From the NCBI RefSeq assembly GCF_014145675.1, contig NZ_JACGZW010000011.1, positions 248,001 to 312,000 of the forward strand: a stretch of 64,000 bases of DNA. Direction: 5' to 3'. Origin of the DNA: Amycolatopsis dendrobii. Lineage in GTDB: Bacteria > Actinomycetota > Actinomycetes > Mycobacteriales > Pseudonocardiaceae. The translations under genes were made by a program, and so were the position numbers. Under the pieces are notes generated by a model that was not told the DNA's origin, searched no databases, and saw only the letters and a program-made list of their open reading frames with translations. This document shows positions 8,274-17,351 of this stretch, piece after piece (position 1 is the stretch's first letter; each line of letters opens with the position of its first letter).

Positions 8274-9287
8274 TCAGCCCTTTCGCCTGCCCAGCCAGGC
8301 CAGCAGCGCACCAGCGCTGAACGCGCCCGCCACGGAGCCGAGCCCGAGCCCGTGCTGCACCGTCACCCGCGGCTCCAGCAACACCGGAGCGGGCGGCTGC
8401 ACGACGCGTCGCTGGTTCTCCCGCGCGGTCGCCGTCCAGGCTGTCACCAGCAGCAGGAAGCGCGACACCAGGTTCGCGAACACCAGCAACCCGATCACCG
8501 GCCCGAACAGCGCGAACGACGGCGATTTCGTGACGCTCGCCAGATAAACCGTCGCGACCTGCTGCAGGATCACGAACCCGACAGACGCGATAATCGCGCC
8601 CTTGACCGCGCTCCGCAGCGCGACGTGCTCCCGCGGCAGCCGGGCGATCACCCACAGGAAAACCAGCGCGTTGGCGATCAGGCTGAGCACGATCGTCGCG
8701 ACGTGCAGCAGGAACTTCGCCCACCCCTGGCCTTCCAGCCCGACCAGCTTCAGCAGCAGTTCGCCGACGCCGCTGCCCGCCGCGGTGAGCGCGAACGACA
8801 CGATCAGCGCCAGCCCGAGCCCGAGCAGCGACAGCAGGTCCTTGATCGTCCGGCCGACGAACGGTTCCGTTTTCTTCTCCTGGCCCCACTGCGCGGTGAG
8901 CGCGTCGCGGAGGTTGCCCATCCAGCCCACGCCGGAGTAGAGCGCCAGCAGCAGCCCGAAGACCCCGATGCCGCTGCCGGACTTCAGCGCGGTGTCGGTG
9001 ATGCTCTTGACCAGGTCGCGCAGGCCCTCTGGGACCGAAGTATCGATCCCGTGCGTGATCTGGGCGATCACCGCTTCGTTGTGCCCGAGCACCATGCCGA
9101 CGATCGCGAACGCCACCATGAAGATCGGGATCACCGACAGCACGCTGAAGTACGTGATCGCCGCCGCGTAATGGTTGCCGTAGTTTTCGTTGAAGGAGTC
9201 GTTGGCGCGGATCAGGTGATCCAGCCACGGGTACTTCCGCCGCAGCCGGGGCAGCAGCTTTTCCTTGTCACCGGTCTCTTTCGCCAC
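8274..9287 (-). CDS. YihY/YhjD (BrkB) family inner membrane protein
   Basis: 337-residue integral membrane protein with about six helices. The N-terminal half carries the family pattern GNHYAAAITYFSVLSVIPIF and SGVGWMGNLRDALTAQWG, matching the YhjD subgroup of the YihY/BrkB superfamily, for which no transport substrate is firmly established. It ends in a helix plus a short basic tail (LGRRKG). Transcribed leftward, 54 bp after the lipoprotein gene, possibly as the last gene of a trpS-lipoprotein-yhjD unit. Confidence 0.88.
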   Translation of the reverse strand: MAKETGDKEKLLPRLRRKYPWLDHLIRANDSFNENYGNHYAAAITYFSVLSVIPIFMVAFAIVGMVLGHNEAVIAQITHGIDTSVPEGLRDLVKSITDTALKSGSGIGVFGLLLALYSGVGWMGNLRDALTAQWGQEKKTEPFVGRTIKDLLSLLGLGLALIVSFALTAAGSGVGELLLKLVGLEGQGWAKFLLHVATIVLSLIANALVFLWVIARLPREHVALRSAVKGAIIASVGFVILQQVATVYLASVTKSPSFALFGPVIGLLVFANLVSRFLLLVTAWTATARENQRRVVQPPAPVLLEPRVTVQHGLGLGSVAGAFSAGALLAWLGRRKG

Positions 9288-9341
9288 CGGAAAACGCTAA
9301 CCACAGCAACCAGGCCCCGCAACGCGAGCGTGCCCGCGCGG

Positions 9342-10598
9342 TTACTGCTCGTGGAAGGCGGAGATCATCTTCTGGGCGGCGGGCACCAGCAGCCGGGTCG
9401 CGTCCGCACCGCTGATGCCGTCCGGTGCGGCGTTGTGGTCGGCGAGGTAGAGCTTGAACACGAAGCGGCCCTTGCGGAACAGCACCTCGCCGTGGGCCTG
9501 GCCCTTGCTGTGCACCTGCCCCTCGTCCCCGACCTGGGCGGGCGCGGACTGGCCGTCGTTCGGCGCGGAGCCGAGATAACTCTTCGCCGCTTCTTCGCTG
9601 AGGAAGCTGATCGCGGTCAGGTGCAGAGCGCGCCGATCGATGCCGTTGTCGTGACCGGTGCCTCGCTCGCAGTCGATCTGCACGTAGTTGTGCTGGGTGC
9701 TGTTGGTCATGATCATGTCGCCGACGGCGGTGCCGGGGGTTTCGGCGACCATCGGCGAAGCCTCGGTGCCGATCGCCGGGGTCACCGCGTCGGGCGTGAG
9801 CATCGGACAAGGCTGCGCGACCGATTTCGGGAATGCCGCGCTGTCGTAATCGATGACGTTCGCCCCGGCCGGCGCGCTCACCTGCTTCGCGAAGTTCTCG
9901 GCGACCTTCTTGCCGAGTTCCTGCAGCTTGCCCGCGCTCTTGCCGGCCTTCAGCTCGAAGTCCAAGTCGACCAGCGTGTCTCCCAGGACCAGCACGGCGT
10001 CCCCGGAAGCGTCCGACGGGCTGTCCGTCTTGCGGCGCTTGGAGAAGATCTTCACCGGACCGACGGTCAGGCTGGGGTCCGCGTCGTCGAGGTAGGGCTT
10101 GGTGTTCACGGTCGGCACGTAGGCCGGCTGGGACACCGCGACCGCCAACCGCTCCTGTGTTTGATTGCCCTGGTTGTCTTCCAGGCTGTACACACAGTGA
10201 TTCACGCCCGAGGTCAGTGCCTTGGCGTAGGTGTTTTCGGACGACCGCAGCGGTCCCGAACCGTCGCCGACCAGGTAGCGGCGCTCGAAGGTGGCCCCGT
10301 TCGGGTCCGGCCGCGATTCGGCTCGGATCCCCAACGCGACAAGGTCCCCGATGGTCAGCAGGTTGCACGCCTGGATCACCGGCTTGCCGCCGATCTGCAC
10401 CGCTTGCGGGTTCGGCTTTTCCTTGATCGGAGCGGGGTCCGGATACTGCGAGTTCGCATAACCCGGCCGCTGCACGGTCTGGCCGTCGCCGTTCGGGTCC
10501 TTCGCGTTCTCACCGTCCGATCCGGACATTCCGCTGCACGACGTGACCAGAAACAGCGTCGCGACACTGATCGGCCACAACCCAGTTGTGAATTTCAC
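9342..10598 (-). CDS. Lipoprotein with two DUF3558-like repeats
   Basis: Secreted lipoprotein of 418 residues. From the GTG at 10598 the start is basic, then hydrophobic, then SCSG as a lipobox (VTSC, Cys near residue 21). A G-rich ribosome binding site precedes the GTG; the longer frame to 10751 is unlikely. Two segments resemble the actinobacterial DUF3558 pattern C-x-LL/ML-T-x-x-x-x: QACNLLTIGDLVALG near residue 80 and QPCPMLTPDAVTPAIG near 245. Each is followed by a later Cys (NHCVYSL, VQIDCERG) that could form a disulfide. Function unknown; a duplication within the gene is inferred. Confidence 0.75.
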   Translation of the reverse strand: MKFTTGLWPISVATLFLVTSCSGMSGSDGENAKDPNGDGQTVQRPGYANSQYPDPAPIKEKPNPQAVQIGGKPVIQACNLLTIGDLVALGIRAESRPDPNGATFERRYLVGDGSGPLRSSENTYAKALTSGVNHCVYSLEDNQGNQTQERLAVAVSQPAYVPTVNTKPYLDDADPSLTVGPVKIFSKRRKTDSPSDASGDAVLVLGDTLVDLDFELKAGKSAGKLQELGKKVAENFAKQVSAPAGANVIDYDSAAFPKSVAQPCPMLTPDAVTPAIGTEASPMVAETPGTAVGDMIMTNSTQHNYVQIDCERGTGHDNGIDRRALHLTAISFLSEEAAKSYLGSAPNDGQSAPAQVGDEGQVHSKGQAHGEVLFRKGRFVFKLYLADHNAAPDGISGADATRLLVPAAQKMISAFHEQ

Positions 10599-10638
10599 GC
10601 TATTTCGTCCCCCCCGGACTTTGTTGTATATGCCTCGT

Positions 10639-11658
10639 TCAGCCGGCAGGCAGGAACCCGATCCGCTCGTAGACCGACGCGAGCGTGGCCGACGCGACCT
10701 CGCGCGCCCGGTGCGCACCCGCAGCGAGGATCCGGTCCAGCTCGGCGACATCGTCCAAGTAGGACTGGACGCTCTCCTGCAGCGGCGTGACCCAGTCGAC
10801 GAGCACCTCGGCGAGGTCCTTCTTGAGATCGCCGTAACCCTTGCCTTCGTAGGCGGTTTCGAGCTCGGCGACGGTGCGTTCGGTCAGCGCGGAGTAAATC
10901 GTGAGCAGGTTGGAGACGCCTGCCTTCTCCTCACGGTCGAAGCGCACCTCACGGCCGGTGTCGGTGACCGCGGAACGGATCTTCTTCGCCGAGCGCTTCG
11001 GGTCCTCGAGCAATTCGATGAGCCCGTTGCCGGTCGCCGCCGACTTGCTCATCTTCGCCGTCGGTTCTTGCAGGTCGTAGATCTTCGCGGTGTCCTTGAC
11101 GATGAACGGCTCCGGCATGACGAACGTCTTGCCGAACCGGCTGTTGAACCGCTGCGCGAGGTTGCGGGTGAGCTCGAGATGCTGCCGCTGGTCCTCGCCG
11201 ACCGGCACCGCGTTCGTCTGGTACAGCAGGATGTCCGCGGCCATCAGGACCGGGTAGGTGAACAGGCCGACGCTCGCGTGGTCGCTGCCCTGCTTGGCGG
11301 CCTTGTCCTTGAACTGGGTCATCCGCCCGGCCTCGCCGAAGCCGGTCTGGCATTCGAGCACCCAGCTCAGCTGAGCGTGCTCGGGCACGTGGCTCTGCAC
11401 GAACAGCGCGCTGCGCGCCGGGTCGACCCCGATGGCGAGCAGTTGCGCGGCCGACCGCCGCGTCCGCTCGAGCAGCACCTTGGGGTCCTGCTCGACGGTG
11501 ATCGCGTGCAGGTCGACGACGCAGTAGAAGGTCTCGTGGGTGTCCTGCAGCCGCACCCACTGGCGCAGGGCGCCCAGGTAGTTGCCGAGGTGGAAGGAGT
11601 CGGCTGTCGGCTGGATCCCGGAAAGCACCCGCAGGCGCCCGTTCTGTTCGTCGGACAC
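10639..11658 (-). CDS. trpS: Tryptophan--tRNA ligase
   Basis: Charges tRNA-Trp. Class I aminoacyl-tRNA synthetase of 339 residues. The HIGH-type motif is H23-LGNY in SGIQPTADSFHLGNYLGA, and the KMSKS loop is exact at residues 202-206. The Trp-site region MAADILLYQTNAVPVGEDQ is typical. GTG start at 11658. The lipoprotein gene begins 40 bp downstream on the same strand. Confidence 0.97.
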   Translation of the reverse strand: MSDEQNGRLRVLSGIQPTADSFHLGNYLGALRQWVRLQDTHETFYCVVDLHAITVEQDPKVLLERTRRSAAQLLAIGVDPARSALFVQSHVPEHAQLSWVLECQTGFGEAGRMTQFKDKAAKQGSDHASVGLFTYPVLMAADILLYQTNAVPVGEDQRQHLELTRNLAQRFNSRFGKTFVMPEPFIVKDTAKIYDLQEPTAKMSKSAATGNGLIELLEDPKRSAKKIRSAVTDTGREVRFDREEKAGVSNLLTIYSALTERTVAELETAYEGKGYGDLKKDLAEVLVDWVTPLQESVQSYLDDVAELDRILAAGAHRAREVASATLASVYERIGFLPAG

Positions 11659-12069
11659 GCCGAGATTCTTTCAGGCTGCGGAGGAGCCCCTGCCGCGGGC
11701 CCGGGGGTTCGCGGGACGGACGGGCAGACCGGACGTTTTGACAGCGTCGGTCCGGGTATCTGCCTTCGGGAGGAGCTGGTGCCGGAGAGATTCAGGGGTG
11801 TGGGAGTGCAGCTCAGATGGCCGATGTCGCTACGGCCTGGAAGTGGTTCAGCGCCGAACTCGCGGTGCGGAGGAACGGCGGAGACGAGTGGTGGCGGGGT
11901 GGCTCATTGGCGATATAACCGCCGATCCAGCAGCGCGGACGGCTGTGGAGGCCGCCAAGGTGGTGCGCTGGCTATTCAGCCGCCGAACCCGTGGTGCGAA
12001 AACAGCGGAACCCGCCGCGTGGTCAGCCTGGAGCCAGGAAGATCTGCGGCCGGACAGCCGGCCAGCTGA
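11659..12069. other. Intergenic region upstream of trpS (411 bp)
   Basis: I see no credible gene; the open frames here lack family features and start signals. An imperfect direct repeat of about 37 bp is visible: GTTCAGCGCCGAACTCGCGG from 11846 resembles ATTCAGCCGCCGAACCCGTGG from 11974. The region should contain the trpS promoter. Confidence 0.4.
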
Positions 12070-12540
12070 CTAGGACTGCCGCAGGTTGAGCGCGGCCGGA
12101 GCCGGCTCCAGCGGCCGGGTCGGCTCCTCTTCGAGGGCCCCGGCGGCAGCGACCGCCTCAATCGCCTTCGCGCGTGCCTTGCGCCGCTGCCGGACGACGC
12201 CCAGCGCCATTCCGATGACGCCGAAACCCACCGCGACCAGGCCGACCGGTCCGAGCATCCCGAATCCGGTCGACGTCGTTTCCGCCCGGACGACGTTGTC
12301 GTCGGCGAACGCCGCGGCACCCGTCCCGACGGCCGTGACCAGGATCGTCGCCAGCACCGCCAGGACTCGTCCGCCCGCAACGGCCAGGGCACGGCTGCCG
12401 CGGACAACACCACGACCGTCCCGCGTCGCGCCGCGAACCGGAGCCAGCTCGGCCGCCCCCGATGGGGTGACGGACGAGCGAAGCGCTGGACGGCCAAGAG
12501 CCAGCGTGGACCGTGTCACGAACCGGCCTGGGTTGCGCAC
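12070..12540 (-). CDS. Hypothetical membrane protein with signal-like N-terminus
   Basis: 156 residues. An Arg-rich N-terminus of about 50 residues leads to a hydrophobic stretch (VLAVLATILVTAVGTGAAAFA) that looks like a late signal sequence or transmembrane helix. A short linker, a second helix (GPVGLVAVGFGVIGMALGVV) and a basic cytoplasmic tail rich in Arg/Lys/Ala follow. GTG start preceded by GGGAGG at about 8 nt supports translation. If the real start is internal, the protein would be a simple secreted/anchored peptide. Family not recognised. Confidence 0.6.
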   Translation of the reverse strand: MRNPGRFVTRSTLALGRPALRSSVTPSGAAELAPVRGATRDGRGVVRGSRALAVAGGRVLAVLATILVTAVGTGAAAFADDNVVRAETTSTGFGMLGPVGLVAVGFGVIGMALGVVRQRRKARAKAIEAVAAAGALEEEPTRPLEPAPAALNLRQS

Positions 12541-12869
12541 CGGAGTGCCTCCCGCGAGGTGACTGTTCTGAGCGAGCGTCTCACCCGTAAGGATGAGTTC
12601 TCGACGTGCTACTGGTCAGAAAACTACCGAGCGTGTCAAGACCTGTCGGATCTGATCAACTCGGGTGCCGAGGCTAGCGCCCACTCGGGGAGTAACCGAG
12701 GCCACCCCTGCCGTCTCGGTGTCGTCGGTGGTCAGCGCCGTGCGCCAGGCGCGGAACCACGCACAGTGTCCTCGGACCCCGGCAAACCGGGCAGAATCAC
12801 CCTGCAGAACAAACCCGAACTACCCTCAGCAGGCTATTCACCCACTAGTCACCAGCAGGACAACCAGGC
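12541..12869. other. Intergenic region (329 bp)
   Basis: Lies upstream of the hypothetical membrane protein and downstream of exonuclease III, both on the minus strand. Plus-strand open frames here look random in composition. I see no regulatory repeat that I would name. Confidence 0.4.
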
Positions 12870-13676
12870 TCAGTCCGGGAACGGCACGTCGTACGTCGCG
12901 GTGACCGGCGCGTGGTCCGACCAGCGCTGGTCGTAGGACTCTGCCCGTTCGACCATTACCGACGTCACCTTCTCGGCCAGACCGGGCGTCGCCAGCTGGC
13001 AGTCGATGCGCCAGCCCGAGTCGTTGTCGAACGCCTTGCCCCGGTAGGACCACCACGTGTACGGCCCGGGGCCCTCGGGGTCGAGACGACGCTGGACGTC
13101 GGCGTAGCCCGCCTCGTAGACGCGGCCCATCCACTCGCGTTCCTCGGGAAGGAAGCCGGAGTTCTTCTGGTTGCCGCGCCAGTTCTTGAGGTCGACGGTG
13201 TCGTAGGCGATGTTCCAGTCGCCCACCACGACGACCTCGCGGCCCTCCGCGGCCGCCTTCGCGCGCAGCTCGACCAGGTACGGCAGGAACGCGGCCATGA
13301 AGCGTTCCTTCTCGTCTTGCCGCTCGGTGCCGACGTCGCCGCTCGGCAGGTACAGGCTCGCCACCACCACGCCGGGCAGGTGCATTTCCAGGTACCGCCC
13401 GCTGTCCTCGAACTCGGGCTCGCCGAATCCGGTGCGCACCTCGTCCGGCTCGACGCGGCTGTACAGCGAGACCCCGTTGCGCCCCTTCGCGACCGAAGGC
13501 GCGTGCGCGGCGAACCACCCCTCCGGCGCGACGACGGACGCGGGCAGTTGCGCGGCCTCAGCCCGCACTTCCTGACACGCGACGACATCCGCCTCGGTGG
13601 CGGCCAGCCACTCGACGAAGCCCTTCTTGACGGCGGCCCGGAGGCCATTGACGTTGACAGTGGAGACGATCAGCAC
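12870..13676 (-). CDS. xth: Exodeoxyribonuclease III
   Basis: AP endonuclease / 3'-exonuclease of base-excision repair, exonuclease-endonuclease-phosphatase fold. 268 residues. Motifs in order: NVNGLRAA (N-terminal Asn), CQEVRAE (metal-binding Glu), VVGDWNIA (Asp/Asn), and near the C-terminus the SDHAPVTATYD block holding the catalytic Asp-His pair. GTG at 13676 was chosen because VLIVSTVNVNG matches the usual family start; the open frame extends to 13751 without support. Divergent from the metallo-hydrolase, with 64 bp between starts. Confidence 0.93.
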   Translation of the reverse strand: MLIVSTVNVNGLRAAVKKGFVEWLAATEADVVACQEVRAEAAQLPASVVAPEGWFAAHAPSVAKGRNGVSLYSRVEPDEVRTGFGEPEFEDSGRYLEMHLPGVVVASLYLPSGDVGTERQDEKERFMAAFLPYLVELRAKAAAEGREVVVVGDWNIAYDTVDLKNWRGNQKNSGFLPEEREWMGRVYEAGYADVQRRLDPEGPGPYTWWSYRGKAFDNDSGWRIDCQLATPGLAEKVTSVMVERAESYDQRWSDHAPVTATYDVPFPD

Positions 13677-13740
13677 CCCGCGCACGCTACCCGCCGGGTC
13701 CGACAATTTTCCGCGCACGGCAGGTCCGGCGAGGTCCAGA

Positions 13741-14481
13741 ATGACCGCCATGCCTCGCTTGACCGTCCTCGGCAGCTGCGGCGCCTGGCCGGAACCCGGC
13801 CGCGCGTGCGCCGGATTCCTGCTGTCCCACGAGGATTTCCACGTCGCACTCGACCTCGGCTACGGAGCCGCCTCGCGGCTCTTCCAGCACGTCCCCGCCG
13901 ACCGGCTCGACGCGGTCGTCGTCACGCACGAGCACCCGGACCACCTCGCGGACGTCAGCGCGCTCGGCCGGGCCCGCTACAACACGACCGACCGCAAGCT
14001 CCCGCTGCACTGCACGCCCGGCGCCGTGCGCCGGCTAGCCGCGATGGAGCCCAGTCCGGCCCCCGACGAGAACTTCGACCTGCACGACCTTGGCCCCGAG
14101 ACCGATCTCGGCCCGTTCCGCCTCACCACCGCACTGCTGCCGCACCACGTGCCGAATTACGGAGTCCGGCTCACCACACCCGGCTACACCCTCGCCTACA
14201 CGGGCGACACCGGTCCCGCTCCGCAACTGACCGACCTGGCCCGCGACGCCGACGTCCTCGTCTGCGAAGCGACCCGGCAAGGCACACCCCCGGACGGTCC
14301 CCGCCTCCTGATGACCGCCGCGGAAGCAGGCCGACTCGCCTCCGCGGCGAATGTCCGGACGTTGTTGCTCACACATTTCTGGCCCGGTTCCGACCGCGCG
14401 GTTTCGGTAGCCGAAGCCCGCGCCGAGTTCTCCGGGGAAGTACTCGCGGCGGAAGAAGGACTCATGCTGAATCACGCATAA
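13741..14481 (+). CDS. MBL-fold metallo-hydrolase (ribonuclease Z-like)
   Basis: 246-residue metallo-beta-lactamase-fold enzyme. It opens with LTVLGSCGAWPEPGRACAGF (RNase Z/ElaC-like start) and has the zinc motif THEHPDHLAD near residue 65, a second His at LLPHHVPNYG, YTGDTGPAP with the bridging Asp, and LLLTHFWPGSD with the last His. Start choice: GAGG six bases before ATG 13741; ATG 13750 is the alternative. Substrate unknown. It lacks the extra exosite arm of true tRNase Z, so a small-molecule ester or cyclic-nucleotide hydrolase is possible. Confidence 0.88.
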   Translation: MTAMPRLTVLGSCGAWPEPGRACAGFLLSHEDFHVALDLGYGAASRLFQHVPADRLDAVVVTHEHPDHLADVSALGRARYNTTDRKLPLHCTPGAVRRLAAMEPSPAPDENFDLHDLGPETDLGPFRLTTALLPHHVPNYGVRLTTPGYTLAYTGDTGPAPQLTDLARDADVLVCEATRQGTPPDGPRLLMTAAEAGRLASAANVRTLLLTHFWPGSDRAVSVAEARAEFSGEVLAAEEGLMLNHA

Positions 14482-14883
14482 TCGCGAGTTCCGCGAAACA
14501 AACGCGATCACCGTTCACGCTGAACGCTTTCGCCTCGGTGGCCGCCCGGCGCAAAAGAGCAAACCGAACCGGAGCAGTCGCCGCAAAGGCATCCGGCAAT
14601 CGCGAACGCACCGAGCCGGACGGACGCATCGGTTCAACCGACCAGCGGCATTCCCGCTTGGACCGCCGCAGTCGTCCCACCACATGGGACGAACCAGCGA
14701 ACAATCACCGGACCCGATGGCCTGCCCCGAACCCAGCTCAGCATCCGCTCGGTCCCAGGGGAACCACGCGCCGCAGCAAACCCGGCAACCACGCGAACCT
14801 AAGCGCCGCAACGGACTCCGCGCGCACCAACGTCAGCACACCAACTGCTCAACACCCATGCCGAGCACCAATACGAAACAGAC
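14482..14883. other. Intergenic region between convergent genes (402 bp)
   Basis: Holds no gene I can support. The short frames on both strands have Arg/Pro/Ser-rich shadow-like compositions. No hairpin stands out. Confidence 0.4.
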
Positions 14884-15195
14884 TCAGCACTTGGCCCCGG
14901 GAACCGGCTTCACGAAGCTGTCCGCGACCCACTTGCCGTCGGCGATCTTCCGGAACCCGTTCTGCACCACGGGTTGCGCGTCGAATTCCGCGCCGCGCAA
15001 GTACTTCCCGACGACCTTCCCGTTGCCCGCGGCGGTTTCCCGCGCGTTGAGCACGTCGGCGGTCACCGAGACCTTGCAGCCGGTCGGGGATCCCTGCGCA
15101 TCGGCCTGGCCTTTCTGGCCGAACGCGTAGATGACCACGACCGCAGCGATGACTCCGATAATAATCAGTGTCTTCTTGGGCAAACCCAGAATCAC
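14884..15195 (-). CDS. Small membrane-anchored SH3-like domain protein
   Basis: 103 residues. An N-terminal transmembrane helix (TLIIIGVIAAVVVIYAFG) leads to an extracytoplasmic domain. The segment VSVTADVLNARETAAGNGKVVGKYLRGAEF followed by KIADGKWVADSFVKPVPGAKC follows the bacterial SH3 (SH3b) pattern of LNVRxxP..G..i..l..G followed by W.nG.WV. SH3b domains often bind cell wall or peptides. GTG start with GAGGAG five bases upstream. Two Cys flank the domain and may pair. Confidence 0.8.
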   Translation of the reverse strand: MILGLPKKTLIIIGVIAAVVVIYAFGQKGQADAQGSPTGCKVSVTADVLNARETAAGNGKVVGKYLRGAEFDAQPVVQNGFRKIADGKWVADSFVKPVPGAKC

Positions 15196-15320
15196 GGCCG
15201 CTCCTCAGTCGCGAAAAACCCCTCGTCCAGAGTAGGCAGTCCGACCGTGCCCGGACAGGTTCCCGACCCCATTCCACCCGTAGGTGCCAATCCTGTCACC
15301 GACACAACACGAAGAGTGAC

Positions 15321-15367
15321 AAAAAGAGAAGGGCACCTCGGAAGACTCCTCCGAGGTGCCCTTCTCT
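15321..15367 (-). terminator. Intrinsic terminator of icd
   Basis: AGAGAAGGGCACCTCGGA (15325-15342) is perfectly complementary to 15350-15367, an 18-bp stem with a 7-nt loop. On the minus strand it is followed by TTTTT (15325-15321), so it terminates the leftward icd transcript. Confidence 0.9.
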
Positions 15368-15385
15368 CAACCGGCTAAAGAAAGA

Positions 15386-16609
15386 TCAGCCCTGCGCGAT
15401 CTTCTTGGCCAGGTTCTCGTCCAGCGTCGCGAGGAAGTCCTCGGTCGTCTGCCATTCCTGGTCCTTGCCGACCAGCAGCGCGAGGTCCTTGGTCATCTTG
15501 CCGCCCTCGACGGTGTCGACGACGACCTGCTCCAGCTTGTTCGCGAAGCCGATGAGCTCCGAGTTGCCGTCCAGCTTGCCGCGGTGCTCGAGGCCGCGGG
15601 TCCACGCGTAGATCGAGGCGATCGGGTTCGTGGAGGTCGGCTTGCCCTGCTGGTGCTGGCGGTAGTGCCGGGTGACCGTGCCGTGCGCGGCCTCGGCCTC
15701 GACGGTCTTGCCGTCCGGCGTGCGCAGCACCGAGGTCATCAGGCCGAGCGAACCGAAGCCCTGCGCGACGGTGTCGGACTGGACGTCGCCGTCGTAGTTC
15801 TTGCACGCCCAGACGTAGCCGCCCTCCCACTTGAGCGACGCGGCGACCATGTCGTCGATCAGCCGGTGCTCGTAGGTGATGCCCTTGGCGTCGAAGTCCG
15901 ACTTGAACTCGGTCTCGAAGATCTCCTGGAACACGTCCTTGAACATGCCGTCGTAGGCCTTGAGGATCGTGTTCTTGGTGGAGAGGTAGACCGGGTACTC
16001 GCGGTCGAGGCCGTACTGCAGCGACGCGCGCGCGAAGTCCTCGATCGACTTGCGGTAGTTGTACATCCCCATCGCGACGCCGCCGCCCTCGGGGAAGTTC
16101 GCGACCTGGAACTCCATCGGCTCGGAGCCGTCTTCGGGGGTGTAGGTCATCGTCAGGGTGCCCGGGCCGGGGACCTTGAAGTTGGTGGCCTTGTACTGGT
16201 CGCCGTGCGCGTGGCGGCCGATGATGATCGGCTTGGTCCAGCCGGGTACCAGCCGGGGCACGTTGCGCATGACGATCGGCTCGCGGAAGATCACGCCGCC
16301 GAGGATGTTGCGGATGGTCCCGTTCGGGGACACCCACATCTTCTTGAGGCCGAACTCCTCCACGCGCGCCTCGTCGGGCGTGATCGTGGCGCACTTGACG
16401 CCGACGCCGTGCTGCTTGATGGCGTTGGCGGCGTCGACCGTGATCTGGTCGTCGGTGCGGTCCCGCTCCTCGATGCCCAGGTCGTAGTAGTCCAGGTTGA
16501 CGTCCAGGTACGGGTGGATCAGCTTGTCCTTGATGAACTGCCAAATGATGCGGGTCATCTCGTCGCCGTCGAGTTCGACAACGGTGCCCTGGACCTTGAT
16601 CTTGGCCAT
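15386..16609 (-). CDS. icd: NADP-dependent isocitrate dehydrogenase (homodimeric, eukaryote-like type)
   Basis: Converts isocitrate to 2-oxoglutarate and CO2 in the TCA cycle. 407 residues. It opens AKIKVQGTVVELDGDEMTRI, the signature of the dimeric NADP-IDH subfamily shared with eukaryotes, and has NGTIRNILGGVIFREPI and IDDMVAASLKWEGGYVWACKNYDGDV with metal-binding Asp residues, and the late EAAHGTVTRHYRQHQ cofactor loop. ATG 16609 fits the family start with AGGAG upstream; the longer frame to 16672 is not needed. Ends at a strong terminator. Confidence 0.97.
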   Translation of the reverse strand: MAKIKVQGTVVELDGDEMTRIIWQFIKDKLIHPYLDVNLDYYDLGIEERDRTDDQITVDAANAIKQHGVGVKCATITPDEARVEEFGLKKMWVSPNGTIRNILGGVIFREPIVMRNVPRLVPGWTKPIIIGRHAHGDQYKATNFKVPGPGTLTMTYTPEDGSEPMEFQVANFPEGGGVAMGMYNYRKSIEDFARASLQYGLDREYPVYLSTKNTILKAYDGMFKDVFQEIFETEFKSDFDAKGITYEHRLIDDMVAASLKWEGGYVWACKNYDGDVQSDTVAQGFGSLGLMTSVLRTPDGKTVEAEAAHGTVTRHYRQHQQGKPTSTNPIASIYAWTRGLEHRGKLDGNSELIGFANKLEQVVVDTVEGGKMTKDLALLVGKDQEWQTTEDFLATLDENLAKKIAQG

Positions 16610-16825
16610 GAGCAGCGGTGCTCCTTCCGCGGATCTTCGCGTTCGCTTCTTCGCTCTCCGATAGCGGTACAAGCGTACTGCTTAACAGAGCTGGATGGTT
16701 CCAGAAGTGGTCGGAATCAAGTCTCTACCACCCTTGACCGGCCCTGCCGACCGGGCACGATTGCGGAACCGGCCGGACCGGGCGGCCGTCCCATCGCGGC
16801 AAGCACCGCACTGGGAGGTCCCGCC

Positions 16826-17314
16826 ATGTCATACCCCGAGCCCTACGCCGTTTATCCCCCCGCGGGCGGACCGGTCGCGGCCCCGGCGGAAAGCCGGGCC
16901 GTGGCACGGGTGCTCAGCGGGCTGTGCGGGCTCGTCCTCACCCCGGTCGCGCTCGGGCTGCTGGCCTACGGCAGCTACCGGCACCAGCGGCAGATCGCGG
17001 CTTCGTTCGCCGAACACGGGGACGCCCTCGGCATCACGTTGATGGCGACGGGCGCGGTCCTGCTGTTCGGGATCGCCGTGCTCGGCGCGTGGTCGGGAAC
17101 CGGACCGGTCGCGGGCGGACTGGTGTGGGGCCTGGTTCCGGGCGTGCTCACGCTGGTGTCGCCGCGCTCGGCGTTCGATCTGCTCGACCTGCTGCCGCGC
17201 GGCGAGATGACCGTGGCCGTGGTCGGGTGGATGTCCTCCGGCGCGCTGCTCGGCACCGGGTTCCTGCTGCTCGGCACGGGTCTGGCGGCACGGCTGGCGC
17301 GACGGCGCAGGTAG
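16826..17314 (+). CDS. Hypothetical four-helix membrane protein
   Basis: 162 residues. A Pro-rich cytoplasmic N-terminus of about 25 residues (YPEPYAVYPPAGGP) precedes four hydrophobic segments separated by short loops, and the C-terminus is RLARRRR. GGGAGG lies six bases before the ATG. Family not recognised; similar small proteins with a Pro/Tyr-rich start are common in Pseudonocardiaceae. Followed after 37 bp by the DUF2203 gene in the same direction. Confidence 0.75.
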   Translation: MSYPEPYAVYPPAGGPVAAPAESRAVARVLSGLCGLVLTPVALGLLAYGSYRHQRQIAASFAEHGDALGITLMATGAVLLFGIAVLGAWSGTGPVAGGLVWGLVPGVLTLVSPRSAFDLLDLLPRGEMTVAVVGWMSSGALLGTGFLLLGTGLAARLARRRR

Positions 17315-17351
17315 CGGCGGGACGGCGCGGGCCCGGTGAGACTATTTGCAG

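Noticed and set aside
12559..12936. A 125-residue plus-strand ORF
   Set aside because: No family features, overlaps the 3' end of exonuclease III, and has a random-looking composition.
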